This document shows positions 1 to 9,473 of a stretch of 33,337 nt of DNA, piece after piece. The notes beneath the pieces are model-generated. The model saw nothing but the letters and a program-made list of their open reading frames with translations, was not told where the DNA came from and ran no database searches. The first letter of the stretch is position 1. Every line of letters starts with the position of its first letter. Where the stretch lies: positions 1 through 33,337 of the forward strand of contig JAJRUW010000051.1 in the NCBI GenBank assembly GCA_024277615.1. Reading direction: 5' to 3'. The position numbers were made by a program, and so were the translations under genes. The DNA is from Fidelibacterota bacterium. GTDB taxonomy: Bacteria > Fidelibacterota > Marinisomatia > SCGC-AAA003-L08 > JACNLC01.

Positions 1-49
1 ATTCTGTTCGCTTTTTAGGGTAGCTCACAGTACAGTGTTATTTGTTACA

Positions 50-83
50 GGTTTGGTTAAAATGGAAAAGGTAGAACCAAACC
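50..83. repeat. 9-bp perfect inverted repeat downstream of tldD
   Basis: GGTTTGGTT (50-58) is perfectly complementary to AACCAAACC (75-83) across a 16-nt loop. It lies just past the stop codon of the minus-strand tldD gene and could be part of a 3' hairpin, but no T-run follows on the minus strand, so a terminator is not established. The rest of 1-114 shows no ORF that I can support. Confidence 0.3.
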
Positions 84-114
84 CGCTGTCTGATGGAAAT
101 CCCGTTGATTTAGC

Positions 115-1554
115 TCAGACACCACCGAAAACTTCGACATTTTCAAAACAGGCCACGGGCGAGGCATGCCCCACCCGAATGGTTTGATTGGGTTCTCCCT
201 TCCCGCAATAGGGTGTGCCGTACACCTCAAATGTATCCCGGTTGCCGAGCATTTTCAGGCTGCTCCAAAACGGAGTGGTAATCGCCCGGTAATTGGGGTT
301 TTTCACGGTTTTGGTGAGTTTCCCCTGCTCAATCAGCTTGCCGTATTCACAACCAAACTGGAATTTATTCCGGTAATCGTCAATAGACCATGAACGGTTG
401 GTTTCCATGTAAACCCCTCGATCAATGGAGGAGATGATCTCATCGAAAGTCGTTTCCCCGGGCTCCAGATTCAGATTTGCCATGCGGTCGATGGGCTGAC
501 GGTTCCAGGAGGAGGCCCTGAAGTTGGCAACCCCGGGTACTCCCGCTCTGATCTGACTTTCCAATCCTCCTAAAGCCCTCACCAATTTCCCATCCTTAAT
601 TATAAATTGACGCTCCGCTTTCAGCCCTCCGTCATCAAAGGCGTAAGATGCCAGTTGGTGCGCAACCGTCGGATCAAAAGTAATGTTCATCAATTCAGAG
701 CCATACTGCAATTTCCCGATATCCTCCAGCCGGACAAAACTCCAGCCGGCATAGTTGCGCTCATCACCCAGGATGCGGTCGATCTCGAGGGCATGCCCTA
801 CGCTCTCATGGATTTGGAGCATCATCTGATCAGGTGCGAGCACAAGGTCGGTTTTTGCCGTGGGACAATCCTCTGCTGACAATAATTCGACAGCTTGTTC
901 CCCGATGACCCTGCAGCGCTCAAGGATGGCGGATTCATCAAAAACTTCCATTCCGATCTGGTGACTTTTGGCCAGCATTCCGCCGTCAGTGCGTTTTTGT
1001 ACTATCGGGCCATCCTGGGCAGTAGCTACAAAATCTGATGACACCATCAGAAATTTCTGTCTCACATCGGAACCGTTGGTGCTCACATAGTGAAATTCCG
1101 TTTCCACGATCTGTGCCATAGCATTTACACTGACAATTTTATCAGATACTTTCAGGGCCTCGTTGGACTTGAGCAACAGTTCATTAAGTTCGCCTGCTGA
1201 AATGGAATCAAGCCCTTTTTTATAAGGTGAAAGATATTCGCCAACTGCTGCAGGTCTGGCATCTGCCGTGAATTTGTGCACGGCGTAACGGGCAGCCAGT
1301 CTGGCCTGCACCAACGCCTGCTCTGCCGCCTGTTGAATACCGGCCGGGTCCAGCCGATTGGTGGCATAATAACCGAACTGACCATCGGCCAGGACTTCAA
1401 CCATGACACCGCGTGTAATTTCCCTGGCGTTTGTTTGAGGTTTGCCGTCTCTCACCAGACGATAAGTTGTAGTTTCGGTCACCAGGCGAAGCCCGACCCA
1501 ATCTGCATTGAGGGTCAAATTGTCCAGGACCGTTTTGGGATTAAATCTGTTCAT
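115..1554 (-). CDS. tldD: TldD/PmbA-family metalloprotease, TldD type
   Basis: A predicted zinc-dependent protease of the TldD/TldE (PmbA) family, which as a heterodimer cleaves unfolded or modified peptides. The family signature H-E-S-V-G-H (residues about 249-254) is intact and is followed by A-L-E-I-D-R, as in TldD rather than TldE, which lacks the metal site. The C-terminal G-K-G-E-P-N-Q and V-G-H-A-S-P blocks are also typical. The start was set at ATG 1554 (M-N-R-F-N-P), giving 479 aa, close to the usual length of about 480. A TTG at 1623 and an ATG at 1617 would add about 20 residues with no family support. A weak purine stretch (CGAGAA) precedes ATG 1554. The partner gene pmbA/tldE often lies next to tldD. 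It is not in this window but could lie beyond the left edge. Confidence 0.93.
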   Translation of the reverse strand: MNRFNPKTVLDNLTLNADWVGLRLVTETTTYRLVRDGKPQTNAREITRGVMVEVLADGQFGYYATNRLDPAGIQQAAEQALVQARLAARYAVHKFTADARPAAVGEYLSPYKKGLDSISAGELNELLLKSNEALKVSDKIVSVNAMAQIVETEFHYVSTNGSDVRQKFLMVSSDFVATAQDGPIVQKRTDGGMLAKSHQIGMEVFDESAILERCRVIGEQAVELLSAEDCPTAKTDLVLAPDQMMLQIHESVGHALEIDRILGDERNYAGWSFVRLEDIGKLQYGSELMNITFDPTVAHQLASYAFDDGGLKAERQFIIKDGKLVRALGGLESQIRAGVPGVANFRASSWNRQPIDRMANLNLEPGETTFDEIISSIDRGVYMETNRSWSIDDYRNKFQFGCEYGKLIEQGKLTKTVKNPNYRAITTPFWSSLKMLGNRDTFEVYGTPYCGKGEPNQTIRVGHASPVACFENVEVFGGV

Positions 1555-2267
1555 TGTATTTATTCTCGTTGATACTTCGTTTTTCAGGACGGCAAATTTA
1601 CATGCTTCGACAGGCATCCACAAAAGGATAACCCGTAGTTACATTTATATTGACCGCTGCAGGCAGGAGTGAGCTGACAAACGCATGCTGTGTTCATTCC
1701 ACTAATTTTAATCGTTTCACAAATCTCCATTTTGTCTCAAAATCTCAAATTCACATCACAAGTTCAGCCGTCCGGTGAATTGCAGTATAAAAACAAGTTT
1801 ATCAGTACCCGAACTTTTGTATTAGTGGGCCAAATACTTTATTACAGATTAATGATTTGGCATTCGCTTAATTACATTAAATTGCAAGGCGACCCCACAA
1901 CGGACTTCAGGCCCGTCTTTGGCTTAGGCGGTCATCCGCGCCAATTTCGGCCCGTCTCAAAGAGGGGGAATTCAAAAATACCAGATTTGACTTACCCTGC
2001 CATTTACGGAAGGCAGAAGCTGACGGTAGTCGAACAGGGGCGGCGATAATAAAGTCAGGTTTGCAGGCTTCATCTCCCCTGCTAATTACTTAATTGTGCA
2101 GGACTATCGTTGATTAAAAAACGCAACTTGTGACACGTGATTTTTAAGTTACAAATATCAATATATTTTCATGTGGAAATAACCGTGGCGAACCGCTAAT
2201 TTTGCAGTTGAATTTTATCACTTTTTACAGAAGTTTAATCTAATCTACATACATCGGAGATCAATTA
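1555..2267. other. Intergenic region without a supported gene
   Basis: About 710 bp between divergently transcribed tldD and the peptide importer. A 119-codon plus-strand frame (1690-2049) has no recognisable domain and low-complexity, AT-driven composition in its first half. I do not call it. Around 1918-1965 there is a GC-richer patch with a repeated GCCCGTCT and a short GCGG/CCGC hairpin, of unknown meaning. The importer's promoter should lie in the AT-rich part (2100-2250), but no convincing -35/-10 pair stands out. GGAGA at 2256-2260 is the ribosome-binding site of the next gene. Confidence 0.5.
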
Positions 2268-4193
2268 ATGATGAAAAAATTAGCCGTTATTTCAATATTA
2301 TTATATTTAGCGTTCATAGCTTCCGCTTGCGGCGGCGGTGATTCCGCAAAAAACCAAAAATCTAATTCAGACGATAACTACCGAAAAGTCAGCTCGGATG
2401 ACAACATTCCTGCTGAACTGGGAGGGAAGGGCTTTGAGAAAATTGCGGCAGATCTAGGTTATCTGACGTACACGCCTTCGGAGGAGGACTTGTTTTTCTT
2501 CGGTGACCCCAAGGCGGTTAAAGGCGGCACGCTCACCAGCGTCGTCACCCGTTTCCCGGCCACCCTGCGGATAATGGGCCAAAACAGCAATTATGTTGAA
2601 AACAGCACCATCGAGGGCCTCTGTTATGAGGGCCTGATCACCACGCATCCCGTCACCCTGGAGTTCATGCCGTCACTGGCGACTCACTGGAAAATATCGG
2701 ATGATAAAATGCAGTTCTGGTTCCGGATCAACCCCAAGGCCCGTTTTTCCGACGGTACGGAGGTTACCTCAAAAGATGTCATCGCCACCTGGGACCTCCA
2801 CATGGATGAGACCATCCTTGATCCTTCATCTCAGTTAGTTTACGGCAAATTCGAACGCCCGGAAGCCATCAGTAAATATATTGTTTCAGTCAAATGCAAA
2901 CAGTTGAGCTGGCGCAACCTGCTTTATTTCGGAGGCATGTCCATTCTGCCCGAACACATCCTCAGGGACCTTGACGGTACCGATTATCTCAAAGAGTATC
3001 AGTTTAAAATGCTCCCCGGGACCGGCAACTACACTATCAGAGACAGGGATGTGGTTAATCAGGAATCCTTTACACTCACCCGGGTTCCTCATTACTGGGA
3101 CGCCGACAACCCTTTGAACCGCTACACCTCGAATTTTGACCGCCTTAAGTTCATTGTGGTAAAAGATAATCTTTCACTCATATTCGAGAAATTCAAAAAA
3201 GGCGAAGCCGATTACTACACGGTTTCAAAGGCCAGAGAATGGGTTGAAGAAACGGATTTCGAGGCCATCCGTAAAGGCTGGATACAAAAACGTAAGATCT
3301 TTTCCGAAAAACCTGCCGGAACCTCCGGGTATGCTTTCAATATGCGTAAATGGCCCTTCAATGACAGACGGGTACGCTATGCCTTTACTTATCTTTACAA
3401 CCGTGAGAAAATGAACAAAGAAATGTATTACAGTGAATATACAATGATGAATTCTCTCTACAGCGGTTCGGTCTATGAAAATCCAAATAACGAAAAAGTG
3501 CATTATGATCCGGAAAAAGCGGTCAAACTGCTGAAAGAAGCCGGATACACCAAGCGCAACAAGGACGGTTGGCTGGTTCATGAAAAAACCGGCAAAGTTC
3601 TGCGGTTTGAAATCGGCATCCAAAAAGGTTCCGCCTATATGGTTACACCGGTACAGCAAATGCTGAAGGAATACGGCATCGATATGGAAATAAAATTCAT
3701 TGATGGGAATGCAAACTGGAAAAACCTCATGTAACGCAATTTCACGATCTATATGCAAGCCTGGGGAGGACTGGTCTTCCCGAATCCCGAGACTTCACTG
3801 AATTCAAAATTGGCCGATGAGCCTTACAATAATAATATCACAGGATTTAAGAATGAGCGGGTCGATGAGCTCTGTGACCTGTATGATAAGACTTTTGAAC
3901 AGGCTAAACGTATTCGTATCATCCAGGAGATCGATAGTATTTATTCAGACATCCACCCCGTTGCCTGGGGCATTGCCAGAAACTATGAACGCCTGCTGTT
4001 CTGGAATAAATTCGGATATCCCGAATACATGGTGTCCCGTTATGGCGGTGACTATCGCTCCATCTTTTCCTACTGGTGGCTTGATCCTGAAAAAGAAAAG
4101 GCCTTAAAGGAGGCCAAAGCAAACGGGACCTCACTGCCTCAGGGAGAGCTCAATGTAACCTTCTGGCCCGACTACCTTAAAAGCAATAAATGA
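2268..4193 (+). pseudogene. yejA: YejA-like peptide-binding lipoprotein interrupted by in-frame TAA
   Basis: Extracytoplasmic solute-binding protein, family 5 (SBP_bac_5), closest in character to YejA, the binding component of the Yej peptide importer. It begins with a lipoprotein signal: K-K, a hydrophobic core, then lipobox A-S-A-C with Cys21. The K-G-G-T-L block (about residues 85-90), the Y-E-G-L block and the R-F-S-D-G-T-E-V-T-S-K-D-V motif are typical of the family. The frame is cut by TAA at 3732-3734 and continues in the same frame to TGA at 4191-4193, so the two halves (488 and 152 codons) together make about 640 residues, the length expected for the family. The downstream half carries the conserved W-G-G and C-terminal lobe, and its first ATG (3753) has no ribosome-binding site. 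A CAA-to-TAA (or GAA/AAA-to-TAA) change would explain it. It may be a real nonsense mutation, a strain variant or a sequence error. It heads the importer operon. Confidence 0.85.
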
Positions 4194-4285
4194 TCTCAAG
4201 GCTGTAATTCTTCAGGTACTATGTTGAGTCTGTACACTGATGTCGAAGCCGGAATAGCCGGTATGACTGTGGAGGTGCTTTTCGT

Positions 4286-5569
4286 ATGACGACCTATTTC
4301 CTGCGCCGGATGCTGCTGATGATCCCTACTTTTATCGGATCTACGCTGATTGTTTTTACGATCTTACAGCTGGCTCCGGGCGGTCCTCTTGAACAAACTA
4401 TCCAGCGCATTCAAATGGGCGCTGCCGCCCAGGGTGAGACTGCGGGCAGTACATCTGATGTCATGAGCGGCGGCGGTTCGGTGCTGCCTGAATCGGCACT
4501 GAAAGAATTGAAACGATTCTACGGTTTCGACAAACCCATTTGGCAGCGTTATCTGATCTGGCTGGGGGTTTATCCCAGAGAGGTTAAACACAGGGACTTT
4601 ACGCTGGTACCCGGCGAGACCGAAGTCATTGCCCGCGCCGGCAAAAAAGACGGACAGGTTTGGCGGGTCACCGTTGTGCGGAATGGCGATGAATACAGTG
4701 TAATCGATGAGGGAACCTTCAGCGAAGTCTGGCGGGCCAAGGCCGAAACCGTTGACGCAGACGGTACCGTACACGGCGTGATCTTCCAGACCGAAACTTC
4801 CGGCATTATGACCGGAAACCTTGGTGAATCTTACACCTATCAGGCTCCCGTCACCGAGGTTATGAAACCGCGGTTCAAAATTTCTTTATTCTTCGGGCTT
4901 ACCGGTATGTTTCTTTCTTATATAGTCTGCATCCCGTTGGGCATACGCAAGGCTTTGCTGCACGGCAGCCCCTTTGATTTTATTTCCAGCGTCATCATTT
5001 TCGTTGCCTATTCCATACCGGGCTGGGCCATGGGGGGTGTTTTTCTGGTACTTTTCGGAGGCGGTTCGTTCTGGAATATTTTCCCCCTCGGGGGCTTTCA
5101 CTCACCCACCGAAATATGGGAAGCCCTCTCTTTATGGGGCAAGATCCTCGACCAGCTGCACCATGCCATTCTGCCCATTTTTGCCTGGTCCATCGGCAGT
5201 TTTGCAGGACTTACCGTTCTGATGAAAAACGGTCTTCTTGAAAACCTCTCCCAGGATTATATCCGCACGGCCTTCGCCAAAGGATTGAGCGAAAAACGGG
5301 TCGTCTGGGTTCATGCCATCCGCAATTCTGTGATTCCCATTGCTTCAGGTATCGGTGGAGTCATCGGTGTGGTCATCGCCGGTTCATACTTTATCGAGAA
5401 GGTCTTTAATATCGATGGTTTCGGGAAATTGGGCTATCAAGCCATCCTCGACAGGGATTACCCCATCACACTGGCCTTCCTGGTCATTGTGGTGGTCATC
5501 AGACTCGTAGGCAATATCATCTCGGATATCGCTCTGGCAACCGTTGATCCACGTATCAGGTTCAGATAG
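4286..5569 (+). CDS. yejB: YejB-like peptide ABC transporter permease with extra inserted domain
   Basis: Inner-membrane permease of the Yej/Opp peptide importer (BPD_transp_1 fold). The N-terminal membrane segment (about 8-29) leads to the L-A-P-G-G-P motif. The conserved permease core runs from about 195 to 427 and includes I-P-L-G-I-R-K, the EAA-type loop around A-F-A-K-G-L-S-E-K, and the C-terminal V-D-P-R-I. These blocks match E. coli YejB closely from memory. At 427 aa it is about 60 residues longer than E. coli YejB. The excess is a polar, beta-rich segment at about 97-173 between R-Y-L-I-W-L and the T-G-N-L-G-E-S motif, predicted to face the periplasm. The start ATG has GGAGG at 4271-4275. 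It lies 93 nt after the binding-protein gene. Confidence 0.92.
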   Translation: MTTYFLRRMLLMIPTFIGSTLIVFTILQLAPGGPLEQTIQRIQMGAAAQGETAGSTSDVMSGGGSVLPESALKELKRFYGFDKPIWQRYLIWLGVYPREVKHRDFTLVPGETEVIARAGKKDGQVWRVTVVRNGDEYSVIDEGTFSEVWRAKAETVDADGTVHGVIFQTETSGIMTGNLGESYTYQAPVTEVMKPRFKISLFFGLTGMFLSYIVCIPLGIRKALLHGSPFDFISSVIIFVAYSIPGWAMGGVFLVLFGGGSFWNIFPLGGFHSPTEIWEALSLWGKILDQLHHAILPIFAWSIGSFAGLTVLMKNGLLENLSQDYIRTAFAKGLSEKRVVWVHAIRNSVIPIASGIGGVIGVVIAGSYFIEKVFNIDGFGKLGYQAILDRDYPITLAFLVIVVVIRLVGNIISDIALATVDPRIRFR

Positions 5570-5584
5570 GATAGCGCCTCAGAG

Positions 5585-6661
5585 ATGTCCATCTTCAGGA
5601 AGAAAAAAATTCAGGACCCCCGGGAAATTTCCCTGTCCATCTATAAGAAGCGCTGGCTCAAATTCAAAACCATGAAGCGGGGATATTACTCGTTCATCAT
5701 CCTCATCATTCTCTATGCGCTGTCTTTCGCCCTGCCGCTGTTCATAAACAACCGGGCCCTGCTGGTAAAATATGAGGGACACTATTATTTCCCGGCTTTT
5801 GCCGGATATTACCCCGGAGAAAAATTCAATCAGGATGTTCCCGGTGAAGCCAATTATCGCTTACTGAGCGAACAGTGGGAAAATAGCGGTTCGGAAAACT
5901 GGCTTGTGATGCCGCCCTATCCTTTCGGTCCTTTTGAGGATATTACGGTCAAAGGCAATGCCATGTACGAACCACCTTCCCGTCAGCACTGGCTGGGAAC
6001 GGATGATACGGGACGGGATGTCTTTGCAAGACTCTGTTACGCCTTCAACATCTCAATTTCCTTCGCCCTGATTCTCGCAATTCTGAACTACATCATTGGT
6101 ATTTCCATCGGCGGCGCCATGGGTTATTTTGGCGGTAAATTCGACCTGATCTTCCAGAGGTTCATCGAGATCTGGTCCAGTCTCCCCATGCTGTTCGTGA
6201 TTATCATCATTGCCTCCATTATACGACCGAATTTCTTCATCCTGATCCTGATTTATACCCTGGTGAACTGGATCGGAATGACCTATCTCATGCGGGCGGA
6301 ATTTTACCGCGAAAAATCCAAAGATTATGTGGCGGCGGCGCTGTCCATGGGTCAAAGCAATCTCAAGGTTATTTTCAAACATATCCTGCCTAATTCCCTG
6401 GTGCCGGTGATCACCTATTTCCCTTTTGCTATCGTAGGTTATATCTCTGCTCTGGTAGGCCTGGATTATCTGGGGTTCGGTTTGCCGCCGCCAACTCCCA
6501 GCTGGGGACAAATGCTGGATATTGGTCTGCAGAACATGAGTAAATGGTGGATGGTTTTTTCACCCGTGGGAGCGCAGTTTATTACACTTTTACTGGTAGT
6601 GTTCATCGGTGAAGGGGTTCGTGAAGCCTTCGATCCCAAAGTCTATTCGAGGCTGCGATGA
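5585..6661 (+). CDS. yejE: YejE-like peptide ABC transporter permease
   Basis: Second permease of the importer. A basic N-terminus (R-R-W/K-R-W and K-R-G-Y-Y-S) precedes the first membrane helix (about 34-54). Then comes a long periplasmic loop that starts L-L-V-K-Y-E-G-H-Y-Y-F-P, the signature of YejE-type OppC proteins, and ends with H-W-L-G-T-D-D-T-G-R-D-V, common to OppC/DppC. The EAA loop (A-A-A-L-S-M-G around 255) that docks the ATPases is present. At 358 aa it is of normal family length. The start follows yejB by 15 nt, and the stop overlaps the next ATG by 4 nt (ATGA), so translation is likely coupled. Confidence 0.93.
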   Translation: MSIFRKKKIQDPREISLSIYKKRWLKFKTMKRGYYSFIILIILYALSFALPLFINNRALLVKYEGHYYFPAFAGYYPGEKFNQDVPGEANYRLLSEQWENSGSENWLVMPPYPFGPFEDITVKGNAMYEPPSRQHWLGTDDTGRDVFARLCYAFNISISFALILAILNYIIGISIGGAMGYFGGKFDLIFQRFIEIWSSLPMLFVIIIIASIIRPNFFILILIYTLVNWIGMTYLMRAEFYREKSKDYVAAALSMGQSNLKVIFKHILPNSLVPVITYFPFAIVGYISALVGLDYLGFGLPPPTPSWGQMLDIGLQNMSKWWMVFSPVGAQFITLLLVVFIGEGVREAFDPKVYSRLR

Positions 6662-8139
6662 AACGGAATAAACTCCTCGAAATAAAGGGACTCAAAACCC
6701 GCTTCAAAATCGGTAAAGACTGGGCCAAGGCCGTTGACGGCATTGATTTCGACATTTACAACGGGGAGATCCTGGGTATCGTCGGTGAATCTGGTTCGGG
6801 GAAATCCGTGTCGGTGCTGTCATTGATTCAACTGGTGCCTAATCCTCCCGGTGAAGTCACTGAAGGCGAAATCATTTTCAAGGGTGAAAAGATCTTTGAC
6901 GGTAAAGACCTGGCCCGTGTAAAACAAGTCCCGAAATATCGATTTTTTCCCCGTTTGAGTGAAAACCTGCGCAACGGCTTTGCGCTCCTGTTTTTCATTT
7001 TCTGGCTGGTTCTGCACTCTTCCCTGGGGATACCGGGCTTCCTGCCCTTTATAATTTCAGTTTTTCTGGACAGTCTGGTCACACGGTATGTCTTTTACAA
7101 CTCTCCCTTCAAGAAAGCCATGGCGGAATTCCGGGAAAATATGTACAAACGCATGCGGGTTCTCCGGGGTCGCGAAGTTGCCATGATATTTCAGGAACCG
7201 ATGACCTCTCTGAATCCCGTCTTCACCGTCGGCATGCAGATGGTAGAGGCGCTCTATGCCAAATCTTTCAAAGAAAACCTGAAAGACTGGGTCATCGGCA
7301 ACGCCGAAAATATCAGGAAAACCACGGCTTTGAACCGGCTGCGAACATCCGGAATTTTTGCTGTGATCCTCTTACTGTTATCTCAGTTTGTACAGGGCTG
7401 GTCATTCCACGCTGCTTCCGTGGCCTTCTTTTTTATACTGGGGCTTTCCATCCCTTCTATCCTTGCTTTTGCCCTGATCGGACTTGACAGGCTGATCTCA
7501 CAGGAATACCATGAGCTGCGCGCCAAATTGTTGGATGAGGCTGCCGGACTGTTATCCATGGTGGGCATCCCCGCTGCCGAACGCCGGTTGAAAGATTATC
7601 CCCATCAGTTCTCAGGCGGCATGCGCCAACGGGCGATGATTGCCATGGCGCTGGCTAAAAATCCATCTCTGCTGATCGCTGATGAACCCACCACCGCTCT
7701 CGATGTTACAATTCAGGCCCAGATACTGGAACTCATGATCCGGCTGAAAGAAAAGCGCAAAGATGCCGCTGTAGTTCTGATCACGCACGATCTGGCCGTC
7801 ATAGCCGAAACCTGCGAGAGAGTCATCGTAATGTATGGCGGCATAATTCAGGAAGTCGCCGAAGTTGATGAACTGTTCGATAATCCTCTGCACCCCTATA
7901 CCAACGGACTGCTCTCCTCTATCCCCAGACCGGATAAAGAGCATAAGCTCCGTCGGCTCGGAACTATACCGGGCATGGTCCCGAATATTCTCAATTTACC
8001 TGTGGGTTGTAAGTTCTGCACACGCTGCGAGCAAAAAATTGATATCTGCGATACCGTCGAACCGCTTCTCGAAGAAATCCGTCCCAATCATTTCGTCCGA
8101 TGCCATGTGACCTCGGGCAAAAGCGGAGGTTCGGCATGA
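6658..8139 (+). CDS. Peptide ABC transporter ATPase, OppD type, with two membrane-like insertions
   Basis: ATP-binding subunit of the importer. All ATPase motifs are present: Walker A G-E-S-G-S-G-K-S (43-50), Q-loop F-Q-E-P (Q179), signature F-S-G-G-M-R-Q-R (318-325), Walker B with D342-E343, and switch His377. The OppD/DppD C-terminal domain has four Cys (451, 454, 457, 464), a spacing that in some DppD proteins binds an iron-sulfur cluster. The 493-aa length is about 160 above normal because of two insertions. One lies between Walker A and the Q-loop (about 95-168, hydrophobic at 107-121 and 126-146). The other lies between the Q-loop and the signature (about 203-290, hydrophobic at 231-247 and 252-276). 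Each reads like a helical membrane hairpin. The domain around them is well conserved, so this is not an obvious fusion error. E. coli YejF fuses two ATPases, whereas here they are separate genes. The stop overlaps the next start by 4 nt. Confidence 0.92.
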   Translation: MKRNKLLEIKGLKTRFKIGKDWAKAVDGIDFDIYNGEILGIVGESGSGKSVSVLSLIQLVPNPPGEVTEGEIIFKGEKIFDGKDLARVKQVPKYRFFPRLSENLRNGFALLFFIFWLVLHSSLGIPGFLPFIISVFLDSLVTRYVFYNSPFKKAMAEFRENMYKRMRVLRGREVAMIFQEPMTSLNPVFTVGMQMVEALYAKSFKENLKDWVIGNAENIRKTTALNRLRTSGIFAVILLLLSQFVQGWSFHAASVAFFFILGLSIPSILAFALIGLDRLISQEYHELRAKLLDEAAGLLSMVGIPAAERRLKDYPHQFSGGMRQRAMIAMALAKNPSLLIADEPTTALDVTIQAQILELMIRLKEKRKDAAVVLITHDLAVIAETCERVIVMYGGIIQEVAEVDELFDNPLHPYTNGLLSSIPRPDKEHKLRRLGTIPGMVPNILNLPVGCKFCTRCEQKIDICDTVEPLLEEIRPNHFVRCHVTSGKSGGSA

Positions 8140-9149
8140 GCATTAAAAAACTGGTAGATGTAAAAGATTTGCAAGTACATTTTCCCGTTTTCGGAGGAGT
8201 GCTTTCCCGGAAGATTGCTACTGTAAAAGCCGTGGACGGTGTTACTTTTTCCATCAACGCCAAGCAGACTATTGGACTCGTGGGAGAGTCCGGCTGCGGG
8301 AAAACGACCGTCGGCCGCGCCATGATCTCCATTTTGCGGCATATCTCTCCCGACGTGCAGATCAAGGGGTCTGTGGAGTACCACTTTGACGAAGGAATCG
8401 TTGATTTTGTCCGGCAGCATCCCAAGTCAATGCAGAAATACCGCTCAAAAGTACAGATGATTTTTCAGGACCCCTATGCTTCTCTGAATCCGCGCATGAC
8501 AGTTGCCCAGATTATCAGTGAGCCCCTGCTGATCCATACAAAAATGACTAAAAAGGAAATCCAGGAGCGGGTTGCCTGGCTGCTCGAAAAGGTTGGCTTG
8601 CGTCCTTCACAGTCACGCCGATATCCACACGAGTTCTCGGGCGGGCAGCGCCAGAGAGTGGGTATCGCCCGGGCTATTGCCACCAACCCGGAGCTGATCA
8701 TCTGTGACGAACCGGTCTCGGCTCTGGATGTCTCCATTCAGGCCCAGGTCATCAATCTGATGATGGACCTGCAGGATGAATTTGATCTCTCCTATTTGTT
8801 CATCGCCCATGACCTGTCCGTAGTTGAACATATCTCAGACAGAATTGTGGTCATGTATCTTGGCGACGTAGTCGAATTTGGCGATGCGGAAGATGTCTAT
8901 CATTCACCGAAACATCCCTATACCCGGGCTCTGATCTCCGCCGTACCCGTAGCGAATCCCAAAATGAAAAAGAAAAAAAGGACCATACTGCAGGGCGATA
9001 TTCCTTCCCCCATGGCCAAACCCTCGGGCTGCGGTTTCAGAAATCGCTGTCCCATCGCAAAGCCCGATTGTGCCGGTGAAAAACCCAGTCTCATCGACCG
9101 CGGTAATAATCAATTAGTGGCCTGTCCCTATTGGGAAGAGGATTTTTAA
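8136..9149 (+). CDS. Peptide ABC transporter ATPase, OppF type
   Basis: Second ATPase of the importer, expected to pair with the preceding one. Walker A G-E-S-G-C-G-K-T, Q-loop F-Q-D-P, signature F-S-G-G-Q-R-Q-R, Walker B C-D-E-P and switch His are all seen, along with the oligopeptide-transporter C-terminal domain (G-C-G-F-R-N-R-C and a later Cys). It has no membrane-like insertion, in contrast to its neighbour. The start ATG 8136 (M-S-I-K-K) is preferred over an upstream ATG at 8100 because GGAGG lies at 8125-8129 and because it gives the ATGA overlap with the upstream stop. That makes 337 aa, normal for OppF. It is the last gene of the importer operon. Confidence 0.94.
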   Translation: MSIKKLVDVKDLQVHFPVFGGVLSRKIATVKAVDGVTFSINAKQTIGLVGESGCGKTTVGRAMISILRHISPDVQIKGSVEYHFDEGIVDFVRQHPKSMQKYRSKVQMIFQDPYASLNPRMTVAQIISEPLLIHTKMTKKEIQERVAWLLEKVGLRPSQSRRYPHEFSGGQRQRVGIARAIATNPELIICDEPVSALDVSIQAQVINLMMDLQDEFDLSYLFIAHDLSVVEHISDRIVVMYLGDVVEFGDAEDVYHSPKHPYTRALISAVPVANPKMKKKKRTILQGDIPSPMAKPSGCGFRNRCPIAKPDCAGEKPSLIDRGNNQLVACPYWEEDF

Positions 9150-9200
9150 ACAGAGCACCGTTCCCCTTTGAAAAATAGCCGGCGGTAACTTAAGGTGTTA

Positions 9201-9449
9201 TCAAAAGGGATCCTTCAGACCCTGCAGGAAATTTGAGAAATCTTCCAACTGATTGAAAACATAATCCTCCCCGGGAGCGTCATTTCCTGTAAATTTATTC
9301 ACGGACTCTCCCGGTTTAATACTTTCAACGCGGTATAAATCCCATATGAAGCCAGTGATGCGAACTACTCCGGTAAGACTGATAATATAATCTACATCGT
9401 CATGGTGATTGATGCCATTCAAATTATGAAATGATAAATGTCTCTTCAC
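9201..9449 (-). pseudogene. Decayed partial copy of the 3' end of the neighbouring barrel gene
   Basis: The last 50 or so residues of this 82-codon frame closely match the C-terminus of the barrel protein immediately upstream (9474-10742). S-V-N-K-F, then D-Y-V-F-N-Q-L-E-D-F-S-N-F, then G-L-K are shared in the same order. The final barrel signature Y-S-F has become D-P-F, and the membrane-strand pattern further upstream (V-E-S-I-N-L-E-M versus V-E-S-I-K-P-G-E) is degraded. The first 35 or so residues are not recognisably related. It is best explained as a remnant of a tandem duplication of the porin-like gene. It has no signal peptide and is unlikely to make a functional protein. Confidence 0.7.
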
Positions 9450-9473
9450 TGCGTCTGGTCCCGAATGTGTATT

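Noticed and set aside
1690-2049. 119-codon plus-strand reading frame between tldD and the importer
   Set aside because: No domain, no ribosome-binding site of note, and a composition that looks non-coding. A chance frame in intergenic DNA is more likely.
3753-4193. Separate short gene downstream of the binding protein
   Set aside because: It is in the same frame as the upstream part, has no ribosome-binding site, and encodes the missing C-terminal lobe. It is treated as the second half of one interrupted gene.
9150-9225. Terminator after the importer operon
   Set aside because: The best pairing (CCCCTTTGA with TCAAAAGGG) is imperfect, has a 26-nt loop and no T-run.
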